Assembly: GCA_018268545.1 (NCBI GenBank)
Contig: JAFDWI010000212.1
Span: 1 to 15,036 of the forward strand
Origin: Actinomycetota bacterium
Lineage (GTDB): Bacteria > Actinomycetota > Acidimicrobiia > Acidimicrobiales > Iamiaceae
Direction: 5' to 3'
DNA: 15,036 nt
Below the pieces are notes generated by a model, which saw only the letters and a list, made by a program, of their open reading frames with translations, had not been told where the DNA came from and ran no database searches. A program made the translations under genes and the position numbers. Positions 1 to 5,826 of this stretch are shown here, piece by piece (position 1 is the first letter of the stretch; every line of letters begins with the position of its first letter).

Positions 1-1
1 C

Positions 2-205
2 CTTGCGGTGCCGCCGGCCACGTTCGAGACCGCGACGGATCCTGTCGCGGGCAGCCACCTGCTCGCCGCGCTCGCACCGGTCGTCTTGTTGGATCGCCAG
101 CGGCTGCTCGCCGCGCCGGGGCCGATCGAACGACTCGAGCTGTTGGCCACCTTGTTGGACGACGCCGAGACGGCGATCTCGTCGACGCTGTCCGACGACG
201 CCTGA
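2..205 (+). CDS. LON substrate-binding domain protein, C-terminal fragment
   Basis: The open frame enters from the left edge and runs 67 codons to a TGA at 203-205, so only the C-terminus of the protein is visible. The segment LLDRQRLLAAPGPIERLELL followed by an acidic DDAETAI helix resembles the C-terminal helices of the LON N-terminal (substrate-binding) domain. In stand-alone bacterial proteins of this family, phrases of the type 'DRQ-LL-AP-RL-LL' precede the end of the protein. Such proteins are about 200 residues long and lack the AAA and protease domains of Lon; their role is poorly defined. The frame stays open right up to the window edge, so no start codon can be chosen. The next gene is convergent. 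The family call rests on a short helical segment and is only moderately secure. Confidence 0.55.
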   Translation, partial: LAVPPATFETATDPVAGSHLLAALAPVVLLDRQRLLAAPGPIERLELLATLLDDAETAISSTLSDDA

Positions 206-260
206 GATCCACTTGGATGGGTTCCCCGGCGAGCAGGTTGCCGCGACCCGCTTGATGAAC

Positions 261-289
261 GCCTTGTCGCGCGAACCCCACGACAAGGC
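261..289. terminator. Hairpin between convergent genes
   Basis: GCCTTGTCG (261-269) and CGACAAGGC (281-289) form a perfect 9-bp stem with an 11-nt loop. It lies in the 90-bp gap between the end of the LON-like gene and the end of the GNAT gene. There is no T-tract on either side, as is common for hairpins at gene ends in high-GC actinobacteria. It could serve as a bidirectional terminator; this is inferred from position and symmetry only. Confidence 0.45.
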
Positions 290-295
290 CGCGGA

Positions 296-1153
296 TCATC
301 TCGGCACGGTGTCCGGAGGTGCCACCGTCACCGGGAGGTCGCGCCGGTAGACGAAATAGGTGGTGTGGATGCGCCCACCCAGACGCGCGTAGGGGACGAT
401 GGGTCCGACCCACGAAACGTCGACCCAGGTGCGTCCACGACGACGCAACTCCCGCAGCGCCGCGAGCAGTGCAGCTTGCCCGGCGCCGCGTCCGATCAGA
501 TCCGGGCGAACTGCGACCGGTCCGAGAAACCCGCGGCGGTTGACCTCGAACGCGCAGAACGCGCTGATTCCCCCAGCGTCCTCGGCGATCATCAGGTTGC
601 CTTTGCCGAGAGCCCGTTCGACTTCGAGACGCCAGCTGTCCCAGTGGCGTCGCATGAACGCGTCGATGGCAGCCGCGTCGGCCGCGCCGGCGAGTCGAGC
701 ACCGCCCGGGTCGTCGAGGGCCAGGTCCAACTCGATGCGCACGTCGTAGTTGGTTTCGGTCCGCGCGTAGTGGTGGCGCTCGAACAGCGCGCAGAGTGCG
801 GTCTCACTCGTCGGCACCCCGGGCCACAGAAAGTACGGCGCGTCCGCACCGGTGATGAGCGCGGTTCGACCGAGGCCGGTCGCGTCGGCTTCGGCGGCGC
901 GAACCAGGTCGTGGCCGATGCCACGGCCTCGGTGTGCCGGATCGACCACGAGCAACCGGATGTGCGCGGCGTCGTCGCCGACGACGGTGGCAACGACGCC
1001 CACGTTCGGGTCGCCACGAACGACGGCCGGCTGGTCGGGAGCAAACAGCGATACGCGTAGTTCGTCCGAAGTCGGCGAATCGACGATTCCTCGCGCGCAC
1101 AGGTGGGCAATGGCCTCGAGGTCGCCGACGTCGAGCCGATCGAACCCGTTCAT
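296..1153 (-). CDS. Tandem GNAT-family N-acetyltransferase
   Basis: The 285-residue protein carries two GNAT folds in series. The first has the acetyl-CoA pyrophosphate-binding motif A at about residues 68-85 (VVDPAHRGRGIGHDL, with the R-x-x-G-x-G core at 75-80). The second has a divergent copy at about 214-230 (VAVRPDLIGRGAGQAAL). GNAT enzymes transfer acetyl groups from acetyl-CoA to amines, and tandem forms usually keep one active and one degenerate half; which half is active here is not clear. The ATG at 1153 is preceded by GGAG six bases upstream (1160-1163), which supports this start. No membrane segment or signal peptide is visible. The gene stands alone: the LON-like gene converges on it and the vapBC locus is divergent, with 235 bp between. 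The substrate cannot be predicted. Confidence 0.85.
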   Translation of the reverse strand: MNGFDRLDVGDLEAIAHLCARGIVDSPTSDELRVSLFAPDQPAVVRGDPNVGVVATVVGDDAAHIRLLVVDPAHRGRGIGHDLVRAAEADATGLGRTALITGADAPYFLWPGVPTSETALCALFERHHYARTETNYDVRIELDLALDDPGGARLAGAADAAAIDAFMRRHWDSWRLEVERALGKGNLMIAEDAGGISAFCAFEVNRRGFLGPVAVRPDLIGRGAGQAALLAALRELRRRGRTWVDVSWVGPIVPYARLGGRIHTTYFVYRRDLPVTVAPPDTVPR

Positions 1154-1225
1154 GAGGCGCTCCGTTGTGACCTCGACGCGCTCGGCACGACTTCAGCTTG
1201 CCCGATGCACCGCGGGCCCCAGACC

Positions 1226-1274
1226 GTTCTTTGCACGCTCGTTCATTCCTCATGCGCTTTTGCGTGCAAAGAAC
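1226..1274 (+). repeat. 49-bp palindromic element, copy 1
   Basis: The arms GTTCTTTGCACGC (1226-1238) and GCGTGCAAAGAAC (1262-1274) are perfect 13-bp reverse complements around a 23-nt spacer. A second copy at 2035-2083 has the same length and orientation and matches at 43 of 49 positions, including much of the spacer. The two copies bracket the vapBC genes. This copy lies between divergently transcribed genes, so a terminator role is unlikely here. It could be a REP-like element, a recombination site or a protein-binding site. Confidence 0.8.
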
Positions 1275-1370
1275 AGTTCGCGCCTGGGCGGCAGGCGATC
1301 CGGGGGCTGGGGAAGCTGGGATGTGGATGGGCGTCGGGTGCTGCTTCCAGCGCCGTCGTTCCCGCGATTT

Positions 1371-1389
1371 TGCTGCTACATTGACAGCA
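1371..1389 (+). promoter_or_regulatory. Putative vapB promoter and operator
   Basis: A -10-like TACATT (1377-1382) ends six bases before the A of the vapB ATG, and no ribosome binding site is present, so leaderless transcription is plausible. The inverted repeat TGCTG (1371-1375) / CAGCA (1385-1389) surrounds the -10 box with a 9-nt spacer, a natural place for autorepression by a VapB/VapC complex. No convincing -35 box is visible. This is inferred from position only. Confidence 0.35.
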
Positions 1390-1625
1390 TGACGATTGCC
1401 GTTACCGTGCGCGACGTGCCGAACGATGTTCGGGACGAACTCGCAGCCCGAGCAGCTCGTGCGGGCCAGTCTTTGCAGGAATACCTGCGAGCGATGCTGA
1501 TCGAGACGGCATCGCACCCTTCCGCAAGTGACGTGATCGCGCGGGCACGAACCCGGGTCGATGCGACCGGCGTCCGGCTCGACCGCGAAGGGATCCTGAC
1601 AGCGCGAGATGCCGACCGCCGGTGA
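1389..1625 (+). CDS. vapB: VapB-type (FitA-like) antitoxin
   Basis: This is a 78-residue protein. Its N-terminus, VTVRDVPNDVRDELAARAAR, fits a ribbon-helix-helix fold: a beta strand, then helix A with the 'P-D-V-x-x-E-L-x-x-R-A' pattern of FitA/VapB antitoxins, followed by GQSLQEYLRAML as the second helix (about 27-38). The C-terminal half (about 45-78) is charged and probably wraps the toxin. Antitoxins of this type bind and neutralise their PIN toxin and repress their own promoter through the N-terminal fold. The ATG at 1389 is chosen because the fold begins there; longer in-frame upstream extensions are low-complexity and unlike the family. The stop codon overlaps the toxin's GTG start as GTGA, so the two are translationally coupled. 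The length is normal for the family. Confidence 0.88.
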   Translation: MTIAVTVRDVPNDVRDELAARAARAGQSLQEYLRAMLIETASHPSASDVIARARTRVDATGVRLDREGILTARDADRR

Positions 1626-2020
1626 TCAAACTGGCCGTCTGCGATGCATCAGCGATCGTCGCCCTCCTCGCCGATGGCGGCCCGGACGGCGTATGGACTG
1701 CCGAACTCTTGAGAGGGACCACGCTGGCCGCGCCGGCATTGATGCCGTTCGAGGCGGCCAACATCTTCCGCCGCCAGCACCTTGCGGGATCGATAGGAAC
1801 GGATCAAGCCGCGCAAGCTCACGCCGACCTGTTGGATTTGCCCGTGGGCTACTGGCCCCATGCGCTGCTCGCCGAACGAGCGTGGGAACTGCGCGCCAAC
1901 CTGAGCATCTACGACGCGAGTTACGCCGCACTGGCCGAGCTGCTCGAAGCCCCGCTCGTCACACTCGATGCTCGCCTCGGTCGAGCGCCCGGGGTGCGCT
2001 GCGAGATCCTCGCCCCCTGA
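1622..2020 (+). CDS. vapC: VapC-type PIN-domain ribonuclease toxin
   Basis: The 132-residue protein is a complete PIN domain. The four expected acidic residues are present: D8 (VCDASAIV), E44 (MPFEAANIF), D98 (SIYDASYAAL) and D116 (VTLDARLG). In VapC toxins these bind Mg2+ or Mn2+ and cleave RNA, commonly tRNA or rRNA; the target of this one cannot be read from sequence. It starts with GTG at 1622, overlapping the antitoxin stop by 4 bp, so it is probably translated by reinitiation. With all four acidic residues and no frameshift, the module looks intact and potentially active. The pair is bracketed by two copies of a 49-bp palindrome, suggesting that it arrived or moves as a cassette. It ends 15 bp before the second copy. 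Confidence 0.92.
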   Translation: MIKLAVCDASAIVALLADGGPDGVWTAELLRGTTLAAPALMPFEAANIFRRQHLAGSIGTDQAAQAHADLLDLPVGYWPHALLAERAWELRANLSIYDASYAALAELLEAPLVTLDARLGRAPGVRCEILAP

Positions 2021-2034
2021 TCCAGGCGTCGCGC

Positions 2035-2083
2035 GTACTTTGCACGCTCGTTCGTAGCTCATGCGCTCTTGCGTGCAGAGAAC
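2035..2083 (+). repeat. 49-bp palindromic element, copy 2
   Basis: The arms GTACTTTGCACGC (2035-2047) and GCGTGCAGAGAAC (2071-2083) pair at 11 of 13 positions around a 23-nt spacer. It matches copy 1 (1226-1274) at 43 of 49 positions in the same orientation, 809 bp away. This copy lies between the convergent ends of vapC and the acyl-CoA dehydrogenase and could act as a terminator here, although copy 1 is not placed that way. Confidence 0.8.
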
Positions 2084-2087
2084 GGTT

Positions 2088-2152
2088 TGACGCGGGTTTC
2101 GGGGGCGCGTCGGATGACGGACACGGCACCCGCGTCAGGTCCGCGTCCGTCA
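2088..2152 (-). terminator. Overlapping hairpins at the end of the dehydrogenase operon
   Basis: Read on the minus strand, TGACGGAC starting at the stop codon pairs with GTCCGTCA (plus-strand arms 2145-2152 and 2115-2122; 8 bp, 22-nt loop). A second perfect 10-bp repeat, TGACGCGGGT (2088-2097) / ACCCGCGTCA (2128-2137), interleaves with it, so the two stems are mutually exclusive. No T-tract follows. The position right after the stop suggests termination or 3'-end protection of the dehydrogenase mRNA. Confidence 0.4.
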
Positions 2153-3409
2153 GGCGTGGGGGACGTCGCGGTAGGGGACGCGATGATCGGCGGTGGCTTC
2201 GCGGGGCATGCCGAGGACGCGCTCGGCGATCAGGTTGCGTTGCATCTCGTTGCTGCCTCCGCCGAGTGACAACGCTTGGCGCCACAGGGTCGCCTCCCCT
2301 GCCCCTCGGCCCGGTGCGGAACCGTCGCCGGCCGGCCACGCAACCCCGTCGACACCCGCGATCTGCAGGCCGCACTCGTCGTGCACCATGCGGGTCGTCG
2401 CGGCGGACAACTTGAGGTAGGCCCCGGCGCTGGGCGGGAGTTCGCCGTCGATCATCGCCGCCATGACGTGGCCGGTGAGTTGTGCGTGCACCGTCTCGGC
2501 GATGCGGGCACGCGCCACCGCCGAACGGACCGACGGCGTCCCATCCACGCCGCGGGCGCGGGCAACGGCGACGAGGTCGGCGGCGAAGTCACCTTCGGCG
2601 TGCAGGAGCAGGCGCCCGGAGGTGTACTTCGATGCTCCACCGACCGCGGCCCGCTCGTGACCGAGCAACTGGGTCGCGACCGACCAGCCGTCGTCGACGC
2701 CTCCGACCACCGCCGAACCCGGCACTCGCACGTCGTCGAAGAACTCCTGACAGAACTCGTCGGACCCGTCGACCTGTCGGATCCGGTCGATCCGGATGCC
2801 GGGCTGGTGGATCTTCACGATGAACATCGTCAGGCCACGGTGTTTGGGCACGTCCCAGTCGGTACGCGCCAGACACATCGCCCAGTCGGATGCGAACGCG
2901 GCCGACGACCAGATCTTCGAACCGTTCAGCACGAACTCGTCACCGTCGCGGTCGGCACGCATGCGCACCCCGGCGAGGTCGGATCCGCCGGTCGGTTCGG
3001 ACAGGAACTGCACCCACAGCTCCTCGCCGCGCAGGATCGCGGGCAGGTGGCGGGCGCGTTGGGCGTCGCTGCCCACTTCGGCGAGCGTTGCGGCCAGGAT
3101 CCCGAAGGTCGGGACGTTGAGCGAATAGGGCATGTCGTAGGGCAACGACGCCTCGGTGAACGCTGCCTGGTGCGCTGCGGACAGGCCCAGCCCACCGAAG
3201 GCAGCGGGAAAGCAGATCCCCGCGAATCCCCCGTCCCAGATCAGCCGCTGCAGCGCCCGCTCGTGGGTTCGGCGCGCCTGGTCGCCGCGGCTCGGGACGC
3301 GGTCGGGGCGGGGAGGCAGGTTCGCCGCCATCCACGCGCGTGCGCGCTCCGCGAATGCCTCGACGGGTTCGCTCTCGGGGCGCACGTCGCTCGCTGTCGA
3401 CGCGCTCAT
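2150..3409 (-). CDS. Acyl-CoA dehydrogenase, FAD-binding subunit (FadE-like)
   Basis: The 419-residue protein has the full acyl-CoA dehydrogenase layout. It has an N-terminal helical domain (about 15-130), a middle beta domain with the FAD/substrate motif FLSEPTGGSDLAG (135-147) and NGSKIWSS (162-169), and a C-terminal helical domain ending in LGGGSNEMQRNLIAERVLG (382-400). Where medium-chain dehydrogenases have their catalytic glutamate before this last motif there is a glycine. E252 (LLGHERAAVGG) sits where isovaleryl- and long-chain dehydrogenases carry the base on helix G, so it is the likely catalytic residue. The enzyme would introduce an alpha-beta double bond into an acyl-CoA. The ATG at 3409 overlaps the upstream gene's stop as ATGA. 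A longer frame reaches 3568, but that extension is arginine-rich shadow sequence. It is probably a heteromer with the gene just upstream. Confidence 0.9.
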   Translation of the reverse strand: MSASTASDVRPESEPVEAFAERARAWMAANLPPRPDRVPSRGDQARRTHERALQRLIWDGGFAGICFPAAFGGLGLSAAHQAAFTEASLPYDMPYSLNVPTFGILAATLAEVGSDAQRARHLPAILRGEELWVQFLSEPTGGSDLAGVRMRADRDGDEFVLNGSKIWSSAAFASDWAMCLARTDWDVPKHRGLTMFIVKIHQPGIRIDRIRQVDGSDEFCQEFFDDVRVPGSAVVGGVDDGWSVATQLLGHERAAVGGASKYTSGRLLLHAEGDFAADLVAVARARGVDGTPSVRSAVARARIAETVHAQLTGHVMAAMIDGELPPSAGAYLKLSAATTRMVHDECGLQIAGVDGVAWPAGDGSAPGRGAGEATLWRQALSLGGGSNEMQRNLIAERVLGMPREATADHRVPYRDVPHA

Positions 3410-4524
3410 GGGGCGCCTCCGAACGCGGCGTCGGCGACCCGTTCGGCGTGCTCGTCGGGGGTGCCCCAGGTCATCCGGTTCACCGTGGTGCGCCGCAGGT
3501 ACAGGTGCAGATCCGACTCCCAGGTGACGCCGATCCCACCGTGCAACTGGACGAAGTCCTGGATGCACTCGGTCGCGGTCAGCCCCACGAACGCCTTGGC
3601 GACACTCACGAGTTCATCTGCGTCTGCATCGCCTCGTGCGACGGCGGCCGCCGCCGCACCGGTCGTTGCGTGGCATCGCTGCAGCGCGAGTGCATCGTCG
3701 GCGATCCGGTGCTTCAACGCCTGATACGACGCCAGTGGTCGACCGAACGAGTAACGATCGGCGAGGTACGCGCGGGTGACCTCGAACATGCGGGCCATCG
3801 CTCCGGCGGATTCCGCACATTGCAGGACGCCCGCGATCGCGACCATGCGACGAGCGACCGCCTCGGCGCGGGCACCGGTCGCGATGACCGCGGCGGTCGG
3901 GATGTGCACCTCCGCGAAGTCGATGCGACCGTGGCGGCGGACGAGGTCGAGACCGCCCAGCGGCGTGACGGTCAACCCCGGCGTGTCCGTGGCGAGGGCG
4001 AACACGACGGGTCCCGCAGACTCGCAGGCAGCGACCGACACCACGATCCCGGCAGCGGCTGCGTTCTCGACGGGTTGGATCGATCCGGTGACGACGAAAC
4101 CGTCTCCGTCACTGCGTGCGTCGAGGGCCGGTACCGGTTCCGGTCCCGGGCCGGGGGCGAATGCCGCGGCGGTGACCGAACCGTCGATGAGCGGGGCGAG
4201 CAACGCTGCGCGGCGGGCGTCGTCGCGGTGCGCGCCGATCGCTGCGGCGGCGACGTTGGTGGCGATCAGCGGACCGGGGGCGACGACCCGGCCGAATTCG
4301 CCGGCGATGGCCACCAGGTCGGCGAGACCGTCGCCTGACACCGATCCCCCACCGTCGGCGGCGTCGACCAGCGGTGAGGTCCAGCCGAGTTCGCATCCCT
4401 TTGCCCAGGTATGTGCGTCGAAGCCGGTCGGATCGTCCGCGAGCGCCCGGGTCGCGGACAGGGGCGCATGTTCGGCGAGGAACGCCGCGGTCGTTGCGGC
4501 GAGCAGGGCCCGGTCGTCGTTCAC
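3406..4524 (-). CDS. Acyl-CoA dehydrogenase, second (divergent) subunit
   Basis: The 372-residue protein has the C-terminal dehydrogenase signatures YLADRYSFGRPLASYQALKH (253-272) and QLHGGIGVTWESDLHLYLRR (326-345). Its middle domain lacks the S-E-P-x-G-G-S-D flavin motif seen in its neighbour and has instead a short alanine/glycine-rich stretch (about 118-165). Such short partners occur in mycobacterial alpha2-beta2 FadE enzymes of sterol side-chain degradation (ChsE1-ChsE2, ChsE4-ChsE5), where FAD sites form between unlike subunits. The 4-bp overlap with the next gene supports stoichiometric expression. The start is GTG at 4524. Only a weak ribosome binding site (GGACGG) lies just upstream. 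The promoter must lie in the 108-bp divergent region before it. Homologues would include FadE28/FadE26-type subunits; the exact substrate is unknown. Confidence 0.87.
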   Translation of the reverse strand: MNDDRALLAATTAAFLAEHAPLSATRALADDPTGFDAHTWAKGCELGWTSPLVDAADGGGSVSGDGLADLVAIAGEFGRVVAPGPLIATNVAAAAIGAHRDDARRAALLAPLIDGSVTAAAFAPGPGPEPVPALDARSDGDGFVVTGSIQPVENAAAAGIVVSVAACESAGPVVFALATDTPGLTVTPLGGLDLVRRHGRIDFAEVHIPTAAVIATGARAEAVARRMVAIAGVLQCAESAGAMARMFEVTRAYLADRYSFGRPLASYQALKHRIADDALALQRCHATTGAAAAAVARGDADADELVSVAKAFVGLTATECIQDFVQLHGGIGVTWESDLHLYLRRTTVNRMTWGTPDEHAERVADAAFGGAP

Positions 4525-4632
4525 CCGTCCACTCGATCACCCGGACCCGCGAAGGTCATTTTCGCCGCATCCATCGTGACCGGCAGTGTAGTGTATCTAA
4601 CACTCGTGTCAGTTCCTGAAGTGGGGGTCAAC
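4525..4632. promoter_or_regulatory. Divergent promoter region with TetR-type operator candidate
   Basis: The 108 bp separate the dehydrogenase pair (-) from the amidohydrolase-ligase pair (+) and should hold both promoters. A perfect inverted repeat AGTGT-ATCTA-ACACT spans 4590-4604. On the minus strand, 4612-4590 reads CTGACA-nn-A-n-TGTTAGAT-n-C-n-CT, matching 13488-13510 upstream of the double-TetR gene at 18 of 23 positions. GTGGGGG at 4621-4627 is the ribosome binding site of the plus-strand gene, six to eight bases before its ATG. Exact -10 and -35 boxes are not clear. Confidence 0.5.
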
Positions 4633-5826
4633 ATGCCGTCCCGTCAACTCGACTTCGAAGTCTTCGACGCCGACAATCACCTGTACGAGTCTCGGGAGGC
4701 GCTCACCAAGTTCCTTCCCGATTCGCGCAAGGGGATCGTCCGATACGTCGAGGTGGACGGTCGCACGAAGATCGCGCTCAAGGGCCAGATCTCCGACTAC
4801 ATCCCGAACCCGACGTTCGACCGGGTCGCCAAGCCTGGTGCGCAGGAGGAGTACTTCCGCAACGGCAACCCCGAGGGCAAGCCGCTGCGCGAGATCATGG
4901 GCCGGGGGATCGACTGCCCACCGGCGTTTCGCGAGCCCGCACCCCGCCTGGAGCTCATGGACGAGCTCGGCCTCGACCGGGCGCTCATGTGGCCGACGTT
5001 GGCGAGCCTGGTCGAAGAACGGCTGCGCGACGACCCCGAGGCGATCCACGACATCGTGCATGCGTTGAACCAGTGGATGTTCGAGACCTGGACCTTCAAC
5101 TACGAGAACCGGATCTTTCCGACGCCCGTGATCACGCTGCCGATCCTGGACCGGGCGATGGCCGAACTCGAATGGGTACTCGAGCGTGGCGCCCGGGCGA
5201 TTCTGATCCGACCCGCTCCCGTACCCGGCTTCCGTGCGATGCGGTCGTTCGCGTTAGCCGAGTTCGACCCGTTCTGGGAGGCCGTGCAGGAGGCCGACAT
5301 CGTCGTGGGCATGCACGCCTCCGACAGCGGCTACCAGCGGCGGATCAACGAGTGGGAAGGCGTACGCGACGACGAGTTCACGCCGTTCGCGCCCCGGTCG
5401 GGGTTCTCGACGATCGTGATGGGCCAGCACCGTGAGATCATCGACACGATCTCGTCGATCATCGGTCACGGGCTCGCGAGTCGGTTCCCGGGGCTGAAGT
5501 TCGTGCCCGTGGAGAACGGCAGCGGCTGGGTGAAAGGGCTGCTTCACGATTTGGCAGGGGCGTACAAGCAGAACCCGAACGCATTCGACGAGGACCCGGT
5601 CGCGGTGTTCAAACGCAACATCTGGGTGCATCCCTTCCACGAGGACGACCCGATCGGGCTCGTCGAGTTGCTGGGCGCGGACCATGTGCTGTTCGGGTCG
5701 GACTATCCGCACCCCGAAGGCATGGTCGACCCGATCAGCTTCGTGGACGATCTCGCCGAACTGCCCCACGACCAGATGGCCAAGGTCATGGGCGGCAACC
5801 TGTCACGTCTGATGAAGGTTGCCTGA
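4633..5826 (+). CDS. Amidohydrolase-2 family metal-dependent hydrolase
   Basis: The 397-residue protein has TIM-barrel amidohydrolase-2 features. The N-terminal strand motif FDADNHLYE (11-19) resembles the family's D-x-H metal-binding pattern but with an extra residue. VVGMHASDSG (224-233) supplies the strand-5 histidine H228, and HVLFGSDYPHPEG (351-363) supplies the late aspartate D357. The family includes hydrolases and metal-dependent decarboxylases (ACMSD-type). Copies of this subtype are frequent beside FadE and Ltp genes in actinobacterial lipid and steroid clusters, where their reaction is often unassigned. The ATG at 4633 follows a GTGGGGG ribosome binding site; upstream GTG codons would have none. 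The gene overlaps the downstream ligase by 8 bp, so both probably share a transcript. It is divergent from the dehydrogenase pair across a likely operator. The substrate is unknown. Confidence 0.85.
   Translation: MPSRQLDFEVFDADNHLYESREALTKFLPDSRKGIVRYVEVDGRTKIALKGQISDYIPNPTFDRVAKPGAQEEYFRNGNPEGKPLREIMGRGIDCPPAFREPAPRLELMDELGLDRALMWPTLASLVEERLRDDPEAIHDIVHALNQWMFETWTFNYENRIFPTPVITLPILDRAMAELEWVLERGARAILIRPAPVPGFRAMRSFALAEFDPFWEAVQEADIVVGMHASDSGYQRRINEWEGVRDDEFTPFAPRSGFSTIVMGQHREIIDTISSIIGHGLASRFPGLKFVPVENGSGWVKGLLHDLAGAYKQNPNAFDEDPVAVFKRNIWVHPFHEDDPIGLVELLGADHVLFGSDYPHPEGMVDPISFVDDLAELPHDQMAKVMGGNLSRLMKVA

Noticed and set aside
852..1388. Upstream extension of the vapB frame
   Set aside because: It crosses the GNAT gene antisense and the palindromic repeat; the antitoxin fold begins exactly at ATG 1389.
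1226..2083. Integron attC sites around vapBC
   Set aside because: The element ends (GTTCTTT / AAAGAAC) do not fit the attC core GTTRRRY / RYYYAAC, and no integrase gene is in the window.
3410..3568. N-terminal extension of the 419-residue dehydrogenase
   Set aside because: The extra 53 residues are arginine-rich, lie within the coding region of the upstream gene in another frame, and the ATGA overlap start is typical.
2276..3724. Long plus-strand open frame (482 codons) across the dehydrogenase genes
   Set aside because: It is an antisense shadow of two well-supported dehydrogenase genes and has no recognisable domain or start site.
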